From Pigmentiphaga kullae (GTDB taxonomy: Bacteria; Pseudomonadota; Gammaproteobacteria; Burkholderiales; Burkholderiaceae_B): 64,000 nucleotides of DNA. Under the pieces are notes generated by a model. The model was not told the DNA's origin. It did no database searches and saw nothing but the letters and a program-made list of their open reading frames with translations. The stretch is taken from the NCBI RefSeq assembly GCF_004216695.1, contig NZ_SGXC01000002.1, forward strand, positions 310,001-374,000. The letters are read 5' to 3'. The first letter of the stretch is position 1, and every line of letters starts with the position of its first letter. A program made the position numbers and the translations under genes. Shown in pieces: positions 16,283 to 24,900 of this stretch.

Positions 16283-18468
16283 GGTGCGGCCTCGCCGGTG
16301 CTGTCGTCGGCGCCGGTGGCCACCGCGTCAGGCTCGGCTGGAGCGGCGTCATCCAGCAGGTCGTCGGGCAAGGCTGCATGCGGCAAGGCTGCGGAACTGG
16401 TGAACTCCCACCACTGCGTGGCCTCGCTGTAGCTCTGGCGCATATACCCGGCCAGTTGCTGCAAGTCCGTCGGCATCACTTCATCGGGGTCTGGCGCCGG
16501 AAGCGGCATGCGCACCTTCCAAAGCTGGCCGCCCTGCAGCAGCGCGAAGCATTGGCCCTTGGGCAGACCGACGACGTGTGACGGCTCGATCATCGGCACG
16601 CTGGCCATGCTGATGCGGTCCTGGGTGTTCGACGTGAAGTCCGTCGCGCCGCGGATGTCTGAGCTGTCCGTCGCGCCCGAGACGATGGTGGTCGTATAGA
16701 CCTCGACCTTCGGCAACTGCCTCGTCAGCAGTTCCGCGGTGGCCGTCTCGCGCACGCGCAACATGAATAAATTGTTGAAATTCCCGATCACTTGGCCGGC
16801 CTTCGCGCGGTTGCCGATGCGGGCCTCGATGTCCGAAAGCGTTTGCGTGTAGGCGGTGACTTGCAGGCCCGCGCCACCGCCCTTGTTGATGAGCGGAATG
16901 AACTCGTCACCCATCAATTCATTGAACTCGTCCGCATGCACGTTGATCGGCACGCGCGCACCAGCCGATGCGCCCGGCAGGCCATCGTCGATTCCGTGCT
17001 TGTAGATGTGCCCAGCCACCGAGACGAGATCGCTGAACATCGAGTTGCCGACCGCTGCGGCGACCTCCGCATCGGACAGCGCGTCCAAGCCGACATAGAC
17101 GACGGCGCGCTTCCTGATCACCTGCATCCAGTCGAAGATCGGGCGCGGGTCGGCCAGGTCGGAGTAGTTCGGCGCCAGGAGCTGGGCGATCTTGCCGCTC
17201 GTGAGCTTTTCCAGCAGCGGCAGCAGCGATGCAACGATCTTGTCGAAGTAGGTCTTGTCGTAGCGCACCGCCGAGCGCAGGCCATCGAGCACAGGGTCGT
17301 AGTTGCGCGCCTGGGAGAGGTATTGCTCCAGCGCCACCACACGCTTCTCGCGCCCGATCATGTTCCTTGGGATGTTCTTCTCGTTGAGCTTGGCCTCGAT
17401 CTGGACGATCACCTCCCAGGCCTTGGGCTCCGTCTTGGCAAAGTAGTGCTGGGCGTACTCAATGAACAGCGCGTCGATGTTGATGACGTGGCGCTGGATC
17501 AGCATGTAGTCCGGGCGCTGCCCCAGTTCCACCAGGGCGCGGGCGATGATGTTCACGAAGCGCCATGCGAACTCGCGGAACGCCGCGCTGTTGCCTTCGC
17601 CGGAGAGCTGCCCCGCGATGCGTGTCGCCACTTCCGAGATCCGACCGAAGCGGCCCACGGCGTTGTAGCGGGCGCTGATTTCCGGCCAGCCCAAGTGGAA
17701 GATGTAGAACTCGCCTTCGCGGCCAGCGCGCTGGGCTTCGACGTACATCCGTTTCAAGAGATCGGCATCCCCCTTGGGGTCGATGACGATGACGACCTCA
17801 TGCTCGCCGGCAGCATTCCTGCGACGGATGTCCTGCGTGACGAACAACTCGGCCAGGCGCGTCTTGCCCACCCGCGTGGTGCCCAGCACCAGCGAGTGCC
17901 CGACGCGCTCGCCCAGCGGCAGGCTGACGTCCACTTCGTCGGGCTCGATGCCGTGCAGCCTTGGCAGGCCGCCGACAGGCGGCAACGGGCGCACGGGGTT
18001 GAAAGGCGCGTCCCAGCCGGTGAGCTTCGGCAGGCGCGAGAGCGGCAATGGCGCGAACTCCAGCCGTTCCTCCAGGCGCCTGGTCAGCCGGTAGGCCGGC
18101 GTCGGCTCGACGTAGCGGCGGAACTCGGGCCGGTACGTCTGCATCAGCCGATGCGTGTGCTTCTGCTCCCAGAGAAAGCCGCGCCCCACGAATAGGCGCT
18201 GCTGGCTGACCGGCACGTCCTTGCTGGTCATCACGTAACGCGGCAGACGGCGGATGTTGCGCCGGTAGCGCAGGATGATGCGGGCATCGCGGTAGCGGAT
18301 CGCGCCGTAGGCGCCGAACGCCAAGGCGCTGCCGATGCCCATGGCCGGGCTCAGCGCGAGCGACCATGGGGCCACCAGGCACAGAAACGCGGCGCCTGCA
18401 CACGCCGCGACGGTGTATAGCTCCACCGCTGGGCGTAGCAGAACCTCGACCGGCTGTTTGCCCGACAT
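16279..18468 (-). CDS. traD: Conjugative coupling factor TraD (SXT/TOL type)
   Basis: A 729-residue type IV coupling protein that brings the relaxase-DNA complex to the mating channel. Two N-terminal membrane helices (about residues 18-60) precede the RecA-like motor, with Walker A G-T-T-R-V-G-K-T at residues 196-203, a Walker B-like V-V-I-V-I-D-P-K-G-D strand shortly after, and a second motif N-V-H-A-D-E-F-N-E-L near residue 515. A Pro/Ala/Asp-rich tail ends the protein. Length and motifs fit the TraD SXT/TOL subfamily. The frame is complete. Confidence 0.94.
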   Translation of the reverse strand: MSGKQPVEVLLRPAVELYTVAACAGAAFLCLVAPWSLALSPAMGIGSALAFGAYGAIRYRDARIILRYRRNIRRLPRYVMTSKDVPVSQQRLFVGRGFLWEQKHTHRLMQTYRPEFRRYVEPTPAYRLTRRLEERLEFAPLPLSRLPKLTGWDAPFNPVRPLPPVGGLPRLHGIEPDEVDVSLPLGERVGHSLVLGTTRVGKTRLAELFVTQDIRRRNAAGEHEVVIVIDPKGDADLLKRMYVEAQRAGREGEFYIFHLGWPEISARYNAVGRFGRISEVATRIAGQLSGEGNSAAFREFAWRFVNIIARALVELGQRPDYMLIQRHVINIDALFIEYAQHYFAKTEPKAWEVIVQIEAKLNEKNIPRNMIGREKRVVALEQYLSQARNYDPVLDGLRSAVRYDKTYFDKIVASLLPLLEKLTSGKIAQLLAPNYSDLADPRPIFDWMQVIRKRAVVYVGLDALSDAEVAAAVGNSMFSDLVSVAGHIYKHGIDDGLPGASAGARVPINVHADEFNELMGDEFIPLINKGGGAGLQVTAYTQTLSDIEARIGNRAKAGQVIGNFNNLFMLRVRETATAELLTRQLPKVEVYTTTIVSGATDSSDIRGATDFTSNTQDRISMASVPMIEPSHVVGLPKGQCFALLQGGQLWKVRMPLPAPDPDEVMPTDLQQLAGYMRQSYSEATQWWEFTSSAALPHAALPDDLLDDAAPAEPDAVATGADDSTGEAAP

Positions 18469-18472
18469 GGCT

Positions 18473-19021
18473 TCATTGCTCGATGCCGGTGGCCGTGATC
18501 AGCGCCGGGTAGTGCCGCAGGCCCAGGCGATCGGCCAGGTCGTCGCCGGCCACGGGCGCGAGCGGCACGCCCGGCACCAGGGCGCGCAGCCGCGCCAGGC
18601 CCTGCGCGGTCTCGACGTTGACGACCAGGCCGACCGCGCCACGTTCGCGCAAAGCGGCGGCGCGGCGCTGCAACCAGGCCCGGGAAGCCTCGTCGTCGCC
18701 GATGACCACGAACGGCCGCAGGCCGGGCGCTTCGATCACCCGTCGCGCGACGGTGCCGGGCGTGAGCTTGGCGCTGCGCACCGGCAGCATCGCGGCTTCG
18801 TCCGCCCGTGTGGCAGGAACCTGGGGCGTCGGGATGGACGGCCGCGCCGGTGCGTTGGCGCGCGGCTGGAGATTCAGGGCTTCGTAGTACGGCAATGCCG
18901 ACGTGCCGCCACGGTCCTCGACAACGATCAGTGGCTCGCCGGCACGCGAGGCCAGCGGCAGGCCTGACAGCAGCATGAGTAGGCCCGTGAACGCGAGATG
19001 GGCGGGATGGGGTTTCGTCAT
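18473..19021 (-). CDS. ICE protein, PFL_4695 family (TIGR03765)
   Basis: A 182-residue exported protein with a signal peptide (about residues 1-26, ending L-A-S-R-A-G) and a conserved start to the mature part (EPLIVVEDRGGTSALPYYEA). It is the TIGR03765/PFL_4695 family, always next to traD in these ICEs. Function is unknown; a periplasmic role in transfer is likely. The ATG at 19021 overlaps the transglycosylase stop (ATGA). Confidence 0.88.
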   Translation of the reverse strand: MTKPHPAHLAFTGLLMLLSGLPLASRAGEPLIVVEDRGGTSALPYYEALNLQPRANAPARPSIPTPQVPATRADEAAMLPVRSAKLTPGTVARRVIEAPGLRPFVVIGDDEASRAWLQRRAAALRERGAVGLVVNVETAQGLARLRALVPGVPLAPVAGDDLADRLGLRHYPALITATGIEQ

Positions 19022-19587
19022 GGGGAGGTCTCCTGGCGCGCCGCGAGGACCGCGGCGGCTGGTCGCGTGCCCTGCACGCGGGCAAGGTGGCGCGACACGC
19101 TGCGCCGATAGCGGGCGGCGGGCTCGCCGCCTGCGGGGCGGTGGTAGCGGCCGATCGCCAGCAGCCAGTCCTCGCCGGGGGTGTGCTGCTCCTTCAGGAT
19201 CTCGGCGGCAACGGCCAGGTTGCGATACGGATCCAGCAGGTCGCACGCGCCGGTAAAGCGGTGCTTGTGGTAGCCGAGGTTGATCTGGCCCAGGCCCGCA
19301 TCAATGCGCGTGTGCGGCGTGGCGCGCATCGCCTGCTGCAGGCCAGCGCAGGCGTCGGCGCGCGTGGCGAAGCGGCGCGACTGGCCGGCGACGTTGAGGG
19401 ACCACGGCCACGGCACCAGGCGCCCGTTGCGCCGGATGCCGCTCTCCTGCAAGGCCACGGCGTAGAGCACGGTCGAGGGGATGCCTGCGCGCTGGGCGGC
19501 AAGCTGGTAAGCCGGTGGCGGAACCTCCTGGGCCAGGGCGGCAACGGCATACAGGCCGGCAGTGAGCACCAGTGCGCGCAGGGGCAT
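19018..19587 (-). CDS. Lytic transglycosylase (SLT domain) of the ICE
   Basis: About 189 residues with a signal peptide and an SLT fold. The catalytic Glu lies in A-V-A-L-Q-E-S-G, and the downstream I-D-A-G-L-G-Q-I-N and Y-R-N-L-A-V-A-A-E-I-L segments are typical of goose-type transglycosylases (VirB1/IagB-like). It opens peptidoglycan for the mating channel. The ATG at 19587 (M-P-L-R-A-L-V-L) is preferred because it gives a clean signal peptide and lies 3 bp after the upstream stop; another ATG lies at 19608. Confidence 0.9.
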   Translation of the reverse strand: MPLRALVLTAGLYAVAALAQEVPPPAYQLAAQRAGIPSTVLYAVALQESGIRRNGRLVPWPWSLNVAGQSRRFATRADACAGLQQAMRATPHTRIDAGLGQINLGYHKHRFTGACDLLDPYRNLAVAAEILKEQHTPGEDWLLAIGRYHRPAGGEPAARYRRSVSRHLARVQGTRPAAAVLAARQETSP

Positions 19588-19589
19588 GG

Positions 19590-20327
19590 CTACGGCTGGC
19601 GCTGCCATTGGCCGTTCACTTCGCGCACGGCGGCGGGCAGATCGCCGGGCAGGCCCAGTGACAGCCAGCGGCCGCCGTCGTGGTTGAGCGTGATGCTGCC
19701 GGCGCGCACGCGCGCCGGGTCGATCTGCGCGCGCTTGGCCCAGTCGCGGATGCGCGCGTCATCCTGGCGGCTGCCCACCATGTACAGGTCGAACTCCGCG
19801 CCCGAGGATTGCAGGCGCTGCACGAGCTGTCCGCAGGCTGCGCAGCCGTCCTTGACGAACACCGCCATGCGGCCGCTGCCGCGCAAGGGACTGCTGGATG
19901 GGCCGGCGCCCGGCTTGTCGTCGGGCAGGTTCACGCGCTGCATCCCCGGATTCAGGCGCTGCCAGGCCTCGTCGTAGGCGCGCTGGTAGGCGAGCAGCTT
20001 CTCGACGCGGCGCGCTTCCACCTGCACCTGCAGTTCCGCATAGCGGCGCCGTTCTTCGTCCGTGCGAGCTTCGATGCCCAGGGCGGACAGCGGGTCCAGG
20101 TTGGGCGAGTAGATACCCAGCGGCCCATCCATCAGCTCGCGGTAGCGTGCCCATTCTTGTGGCTGCAAGCCCCATTCGGTTGCCACCCGGTCGTCCAGCA
20201 CGCGGGCGGCCAGCGGGCGCTCCTGGCTCTGTGCGTTGCGCGCCGAGGTCGTTGCGGGCTGCTGCGCCCAGGCGGGCCATTGCGACGACGCCACCAGGAC
20301 CGCGAAAAGGAGGATCGACGGCTTCAT
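19590..20327 (-). CDS. ICE protein, PFL_4693 family (TIGR03759) with CxxC motif
   Basis: A 245-residue exported protein with a signal peptide (residues 1-21) and a thioredoxin-like active site D-G-C-A-A-C-G near residue 162. The N-terminal half is charged and helical (E-E-R-R-R-Y-A-E-L-Q). It fits TIGR03759/PFL_4693, a TraF-like periplasmic protein, and may act in disulfide handling during channel assembly. Only 12 bp separate it from the gene upstream. Confidence 0.87.
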   Translation of the reverse strand: MKPSILLFAVLVASSQWPAWAQQPATTSARNAQSQERPLAARVLDDRVATEWGLQPQEWARYRELMDGPLGIYSPNLDPLSALGIEARTDEERRRYAELQVQVEARRVEKLLAYQRAYDEAWQRLNPGMQRVNLPDDKPGAGPSSSPLRGSGRMAVFVKDGCAACGQLVQRLQSSGAEFDLYMVGSRQDDARIRDWAKRAQIDPARVRAGSITLNHDGGRWLSLGLPGDLPAAVREVNGQWQRQP

Positions 20328-20339
20328 GGGGTGCTCCGG

Positions 20340-20984
20340 TCAGGGAATCGCCACGCGGCGGGTCTGGTTGCCGGCCTGGAACACTGCGGTGTTGCCCTCG
20401 ATCGCCTGCAGGCGCCACGGGCCGACCGCATCCCCGGGCAGCAGCACCTGAAGTTGGGCGGGCGTGAAGTCCCCGATGCTCGGCGCGACGGACACGCTGC
20501 GCTGGCCGGCGCGCAGTTCGGCGCCGACGACGCGGAATGGCAGCGGCGGCAGCTCGGTCTTGGAGGCGGCGGACGTGCGCGATGCGCGCCGCTGGGCGGG
20601 TGCGGTGGCACGCGCGGCGGCTTGGCGCGCCTTGATCTGCTCGACCTCCGCGCGCAGCGCCTGGAGGTCGTCGGCCGCTGCGTAGCCACTGAGAGATTTC
20701 TCGACCTGGGCCGCGCGTGCTTCCAGAATCTGGCGGGTGTCTTTGAGGTCAGCGTCCGTCGCGACGGCCGGGCGCTGCTGGATGGCCTCGATCGTCTCGG
20801 CCAAGCCAGTTGCCTGCGCTTCCAGGCGTTGCAGGCGGGAATCCAGCCGCTCCTGGTCGGCCTGGTCGCTGAGGGCCTGGTAGCCCAGGGCCGCCAAGAC
20901 GCTGAGGAAGATCAACCAGAGCCACATCAGGCTCTGCACCACCACGGCGGCGGTCGATCGCTGGGCAGGTTGCGGGGCGTTCAT
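20340..20984 (-). CDS. ICE inner-membrane coiled-coil protein, unknown function
   Basis: A 214-residue protein with one N-terminal membrane helix (about residues 13-32), a coiled-coil region (about residues 38-110, rich in Q, A, E and L), a basic linker (R-R-A-S-R-T-S) and a beta-rich C-terminus ending V-A-I-P. Position after the PilL-like gene fits a conserved PFGI-1-class hypothetical protein. The layout resembles PilN/PilP-like bitopic proteins, but I do not recognise a named family. It overlaps the PilL-like stop by 4 bp. Confidence 0.75.
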   Translation of the reverse strand: MNAPQPAQRSTAAVVVQSLMWLWLIFLSVLAALGYQALSDQADQERLDSRLQRLEAQATGLAETIEAIQQRPAVATDADLKDTRQILEARAAQVEKSLSGYAAADDLQALRAEVEQIKARQAAARATAPAQRRASRTSAASKTELPPLPFRVVGAELRAGQRSVSVAPSIGDFTPAQLQVLLPGDAVGPWRLQAIEGNTAVFQAGNQTRRVAIP

Positions 20985-21580
20985 GGCTGGCCTCCCGAAA
21001 CCATGGGTGCCAGCGGGAACGTCTGCACCGCCTCGGTGGCGGGTGGCTCGGATGGGGACTCGGCGACCGCGCGATCGCCGGGCCGCTCGAAGCAGATTTG
21101 CCGTGCGCGGTCATCCGCGTGCAGTTCCCAGGCCGGGCCAGCCAGCGTGAGCAGCGCATCGCGCAAGGTCATGGGGCCGAGGTGCAGGTGTACCGCCGGC
21201 AACGGCAGCGCGTACAGCTCGATCACGGCATGCGCGGTCTGGCACAGGCCATAGCCGCTGCGTTTGAGCACGTGCCGAAGCCCATCCCCGACCGTGGCGC
21301 GGGCATCCTCGGGCATGGACACGTCGATGGTCTGCAACAACAGGTCGCGCTGCGCCGCCATGGGTGCCAGTTCGACCAGTGTGTAGCGGGCGTAGCGCAC
21401 GACCGGGATGTACTCGGAAGCCTCGGGTTCAGGCGCGGCCAAGACTTCCGCGATGGTGTCGGGCGCGACCGGCGCAGTCGTCGTCGCGCAGCCACCGGCC
21501 AGCACCGACCACAGCAGGCCGAGAAATCCCGCCAGAAGGCGGCGTTCGGGATAGTGAAACCACGGTGGAGAGGGGCACAT
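20981..21580 (-). CDS. PilL-like lipoprotein (TIGR03748)
   Basis: A 199-residue lipoprotein with lipobox L-A-G-G-C-A-T near residue 30. It matches the N-terminal PilL2 domain of PFGI-1-class elements (A-P-D-T-I-A-E-V-L ... Y-I-P-V-V-R-Y-A-R-Y-T). In ICEs with a full type IV pilus cluster, PilL2 is followed by pilN through pilV. Here the next upstream gene is a helicase, so PilL appears to be kept without a pilus operon next to it. The start at 21580 gives a basic N-terminus and complete lipoprotein signal. Confidence 0.85.
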   Translation of the reverse strand: MCPSPPWFHYPERRLLAGFLGLLWSVLAGGCATTTAPVAPDTIAEVLAAPEPEASEYIPVVRYARYTLVELAPMAAQRDLLLQTIDVSMPEDARATVGDGLRHVLKRSGYGLCQTAHAVIELYALPLPAVHLHLGPMTLRDALLTLAGPAWELHADDRARQICFERPGDRAVAESPSEPPATEAVQTFPLAPMVSGGQP

Positions 21581-21681
21581 AGCTCGGCGTCCTGAAACAT
21601 CCAGCCCTCACCATCGCCGCTCAGGCCGCGAGCGGCAGCAAACAATGCGAACCAGGCAGCGTCCGATTTACCGGGAGCGGC

Positions 21682-21706
21682 AAAAAAAACGGCCCCGAAG
21701 GGCCGT
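21682..21706 (-). terminator. Rho-independent terminator after the helicase gene
   Basis: On the minus strand, ACGGCCC-TTC-GGGGCCGT is followed by a run of eight T, 13 bp after the helicase stop codon. It should end transcripts of the helicase block and separates that block from the PilL-to-TraD genes, which then need a promoter between 21580 and 21682. Confidence 0.85.
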
Positions 21707-21718
21707 AAGTGGAACGTG

Positions 21719-23998
21719 TCATGCGGCGACAAGCTGCCGGGCCAGTGCGACCTCGACGGAATCACCGTCCTGGTTCAGGACATCGAGCCCGGATTCGGGC
21801 ACGTCGCCCGAGGTGGACTGCGAGACCATGATCTTCTTGGCCATCAGCTCCAGGCAGGTCATCTGCGAGGAACCGGCGTAGCCGAGGTAGATCACACGCA
21901 CGGGCTGCTTCTGCCCGATGCGCCAGGAGCGGCGTGCCGCCTGCTGGAGCGAGTACACGTTGTAGCCCGACTGCATGAACACGATCGTCGGGAACTCCAA
22001 CAGGTCCAGCCCCGTCTTGACCAACTCGGGGTTGGTGATGAGCACGTCGATGCCACGGTCCAGTTGCTCGGCGATCCAGTCTTCGCGGCGGCTGGCATCC
22101 ACGCTCGCGCGCAGCACCGCCACCTTGAAGCCTTCCTGCTCCAGCAACACCTTCAGGCGCGACGTGGTGTCGCGCGTGCCGGTATAGACCGTGTAGGCCA
22201 GGACCTTGCGGCCCTGCGCCTTCTCCTCTTTGCAGATGTCGATCAGCTCACGCTCCTTGGGGCTGATCTCGAACTCGTTGAACTGAGCCGGGACAAACGC
22301 CAAGGTGTTGCGCGTGCGCGGATGCACCACGGTCTCCGACCGGAAGCAGCAATCCGGCCAGGCCAGCAGCACGTTGAGGACCACACCCAGCAAGGTCGTA
22401 TCGCGTCGCGCCAGAGCCTGTTTCAGCTCCGCGGTCAGCCGACCCGCCAGATCGCGGTAGGCCGCGGCTTGCGCCGTGTCCATCGCGACTTCACGGAACT
22501 CCTCGTCATACGGCGGCAGGACGTTGCCACCGATGTCCTTGAGCTTGAGAAAGATCGTGAACGGCAGGATGCAGCGCAGCACGCCCTTGGGGCCAAACCC
22601 CGGGGCCTTGACCGTGCGCACCGATACCTTGGTGCCCTTGGCCGTCTTGTGCGCCGTGCCGGTGCTCTCGGAGTAGATGTCCTTCAACACCCCGTGATCG
22701 CGCATGAACGCCATCGCAGCCGAGGTCATGCTGCCGCTCGTGGTCGGGCGGTAGCCGTCTTCGATCATCCGCCCCGGAAGGGCTCGGAACAGCAGGTGGA
22801 ACAGGTCGTCCCCGTAGCCGCCCATCAACGTGCCGGTCAGCAGCAAGGTCTTGCGAGCCTTCGCCGCCAGCACGCCCATGGCCTGGCCCTGGGCACTGCC
22901 CCCGTTCTTGTACTCATGTGCCTCATCGGCGATGAGCAGGTCGAACGTGCCTTGCGGCAGGTAGCGTTTGATGAACTCGGACGGCTGATAGCCGCCCTCG
23001 CCAAAGCCGAACTCCATGTTGGCCATCGCACGTTCCATGCGCGTGGCCTGACGGTCGGAAAACACCAGCTCGCCGTTGCCATCCATGAGGTTGATGAACT
23101 CATGGATGTTGTCGCCGAGCATCGACGCCAGGAACCCGTCACCGAACTTTTGCATCAGCTTCTGCGCGGTGACCTCTCCGATGGTCGGTATGCGCTTTAA
23201 GGCTTTGAGCACGGCCGAGGACTGGTCGCTGCCGGACAGACTGCGCGGGCGGATCAGTGTCCACAGGGGCGCGGCGCAGTGGCCGCACTTCCTGCGGCAC
23301 TCCTCGGCTTGGAGCGCGATCGGGTTGACCGGCTCGCCGTCGAGGTCGGTGATGACCGTGCCGCAGTCCGGGCAGGCCGCCACGTCGCCGTGGCGGGTGC
23401 GCCGCGTGGTGAAGACAGGCTTCCAGTGAAAGCCCATCCGCATCCTGACGCGCCCCAGGACGAAGAACTCCTGGCCCGTGGGCTGCACGCCCAACTGCTC
23501 GCGCAGCTTGATGAGCTTGACGAGCGTATCCGGCCCGTTGAGTACCCACACCTTGGCACCGGCCACCGTCTCCTGGATCTCGCGCCGCCACTTGTAAACC
23601 AGGTGGGGCGGCGACAGCACCAGAGTGCGGCGATAGCCTTCGGCGTTGAGCACGGCGGCCGTGGCAATGCCGACGGTCGTCTTGCCGCAGCCCATCTCGC
23701 CATTGACGATCGCAGCACGTTCGCCACGGTCGATCAGCAGCTCGGCGGCGGCGTGGACGACTTCGGCCTGGGCTGGGAACAGCTTGCGCTTGAGGCTGGC
23801 GACCACCAGTTGCCGGTGCGCCTGCGGTTGGCCGGTATAGACCGGCGGATTAGCGCTGTTGAGGGCGTCGAGTAGTTCGTCGCCGAACTCGCCGACAAAA
23901 TCCTGAAGGCTCAGGGTCAGAGGGGAAGATTCCGCGTCGAGCAGTTCGCCCTGTACGGGCGCGGATTCAGCGGCAGTGGTTTCGAGATCGAGGGACAT
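21719..23998 (-). CDS. SNF2-like superfamily 2 helicase with zinc-finger insertion
   Basis: A 759-residue DNA helicase/translocase-like protein. Walker A G-E-M-G-C-G-K-T is at residues 100-107, and a DEAH box (I-A-D-E-A-H) lies near residue 358. The C-terminal helicase domain ends with Q-A-A-R-R-S-W-R-I-G-Q-K-Q, typical of SNF2 motif VI. A four-Cys insertion (C-P-D-C ... C-G-H-C) near residues 205-245 looks zinc-binding. It is a standard member of this ICE class; exact function is unknown, and DNA processing or defence counter-measures are possible. It is first of a leftward row of accessory genes and has its own terminator. Confidence 0.88.
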   Translation of the reverse strand: MSLDLETTAAESAPVQGELLDAESSPLTLSLQDFVGEFGDELLDALNSANPPVYTGQPQAHRQLVVASLKRKLFPAQAEVVHAAAELLIDRGERAAIVNGEMGCGKTTVGIATAAVLNAEGYRRTLVLSPPHLVYKWRREIQETVAGAKVWVLNGPDTLVKLIKLREQLGVQPTGQEFFVLGRVRMRMGFHWKPVFTTRRTRHGDVAACPDCGTVITDLDGEPVNPIALQAEECRRKCGHCAAPLWTLIRPRSLSGSDQSSAVLKALKRIPTIGEVTAQKLMQKFGDGFLASMLGDNIHEFINLMDGNGELVFSDRQATRMERAMANMEFGFGEGGYQPSEFIKRYLPQGTFDLLIADEAHEYKNGGSAQGQAMGVLAAKARKTLLLTGTLMGGYGDDLFHLLFRALPGRMIEDGYRPTTSGSMTSAAMAFMRDHGVLKDIYSESTGTAHKTAKGTKVSVRTVKAPGFGPKGVLRCILPFTIFLKLKDIGGNVLPPYDEEFREVAMDTAQAAAYRDLAGRLTAELKQALARRDTTLLGVVLNVLLAWPDCCFRSETVVHPRTRNTLAFVPAQFNEFEISPKERELIDICKEEKAQGRKVLAYTVYTGTRDTTSRLKVLLEQEGFKVAVLRASVDASRREDWIAEQLDRGIDVLITNPELVKTGLDLLEFPTIVFMQSGYNVYSLQQAARRSWRIGQKQPVRVIYLGYAGSSQMTCLELMAKKIMVSQSTSGDVPESGLDVLNQDGDSVEVALARQLVAA

Positions 23999-24019
23999 GG
24001 TGATGCTCCAAAGAAAAAT

Positions 24020-24058
24020 GGGGCATGCACCACCCCCAGCGGGGCAATGGCATGCCCC
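24020..24058 (-). promoter_or_regulatory. Leader hairpin of the helicase gene
   Basis: GGGGCATG (24020-24027) pairs with CATGCCCC (24051-24058) around a C/G-rich loop. On the transcript a short U-rich stretch follows, then the Shine-Dalgarno and the helicase start. It is one of a series of hairpins in front of the small ICE genes and could act as an attenuator. Confidence 0.6.
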
Positions 24059-24134
24059 GTGGTGGGAAGAGAATCGACGCGTGGCTGAGGGTGGTTGAAG
24101 GTGCTGGCCTGGGCGGCCCGCAGGTGAACCGTGC

Positions 24135-24440
24135 TCAGTCTTCGGACGGAAGCACGATGACGGTTGCGCAGCGCTGCGAATCGGTGACGATGCGAATGGC
24201 GAGCCCCGGATGGATCACGTAGTGCGATTCCAGCGACGCGCCCGATTGAAGCGCGCTGCTGTTCGTCTGCCATTGCTGGATGTTGACGTCGCCCCAGTCG
24301 CCACGGGTGTGGCGCCTGAAGTACGGGATCGGGTCCAGGCGACCCGCGCGGACCAGGCGGTCTACACCTCTGCTGAAGATGAGCGCCCCGATGGGGAACG
24401 CCAGCCGCTGGCAGTAGGTTTCGATGCGATGCGATGCCAT
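24135..24440 (-). CDS. Conserved ICE hypothetical protein, paralogue of the next gene
   Basis: A 101-residue protein of unknown function. It shares a core with the gene at 24530-24850: a short helical start, then D-P-x-x-Y-x-x-R-H-x-R-G-D-W-G followed by a charged helix and a beta-rich end (T-V-I-V-L-P-S-E-D here, T-T-V-V-Q-L-P-E-E-R there). The pair looks like an old tandem duplication. A clear Shine-Dalgarno (AAGGAGGAG) lies just upstream. Confidence 0.75.
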   Translation of the reverse strand: MASHRIETYCQRLAFPIGALIFSRGVDRLVRAGRLDPIPYFRRHTRGDWGDVNIQQWQTNSSALQSGASLESHYVIHPGLAIRIVTDSQRCATVIVLPSED

Positions 24441-24463
24441 GGGCTCCTCCTTGATGAGTCATT

Positions 24464-24497
24464 GAGCCACGACACCCCTGCCGGAGTGAAGTGGCTC
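24464..24497 (-). promoter_or_regulatory. Leader hairpin of the 101-residue protein gene
   Basis: GAGCCAC (24464-24470) and GTGGCTC (24491-24497) form a perfect 7-bp stem with a 20-nt loop, 24 bp before the gene start. Same type and position as other hairpins of this region. Confidence 0.55.
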
Positions 24498-24529
24498 CGT
24501 CAGGTGGATGAGGATGACGATGTGGGGCC

Positions 24530-24850
24530 TCAGATCAGGTCCCGCTCTTCGGGAAGCTGGACCACCGTGGTCTGGTGGTCCTCGCTGGTCTTGACGATCA
24601 GCGCCAGGTCCGGCGTGATCCTGAACTGCGAGATCATTAGGTTGTCCTGTTGGATCGCCACGTCGTTGGCTTGGCGTGTGGCCTCATCGATCTCGCCCCA
24701 GTCCCCGCGCACATGGCGCTGGACATAGGCCAAGGGGTCGATCAGGCCTCGCCGGGCCAGCCAATGCACCTTCTCGCTCAACTTCAACGTACTCGGTGCG
24801 AACAACGGTTGCTTGTGCGGCGCAGGCCGCTTGAACGGATTGGGGATCAT
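24530..24850 (-). CDS. Conserved ICE hypothetical protein, paralogue of the neighbour
   Basis: A 106-residue protein starting M-I-P-N-P-F-K-R-P. The middle (Y-V-Q-R-H-V-R-G-D-W-G-E) and the end match the neighbouring 101-residue protein, so both belong to one small family. No catalytic motif is visible. The ATG at 24850 was chosen because a Shine-Dalgarno (AAGGAGAAACACC) sits directly before it; longer frames upstream have none. Confidence 0.75.
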   Translation of the reverse strand: MIPNPFKRPAPHKQPLFAPSTLKLSEKVHWLARRGLIDPLAYVQRHVRGDWGEIDEATRQANDVAIQQDNLMISQFRITPDLALIVKTSEDHQTTVVQLPEERDLI

Positions 24851-24900
24851 GGTGTTTCTCCTTCGAGTTGGTACAGCAGGACGGCAGCGCGTCCGGTGGA

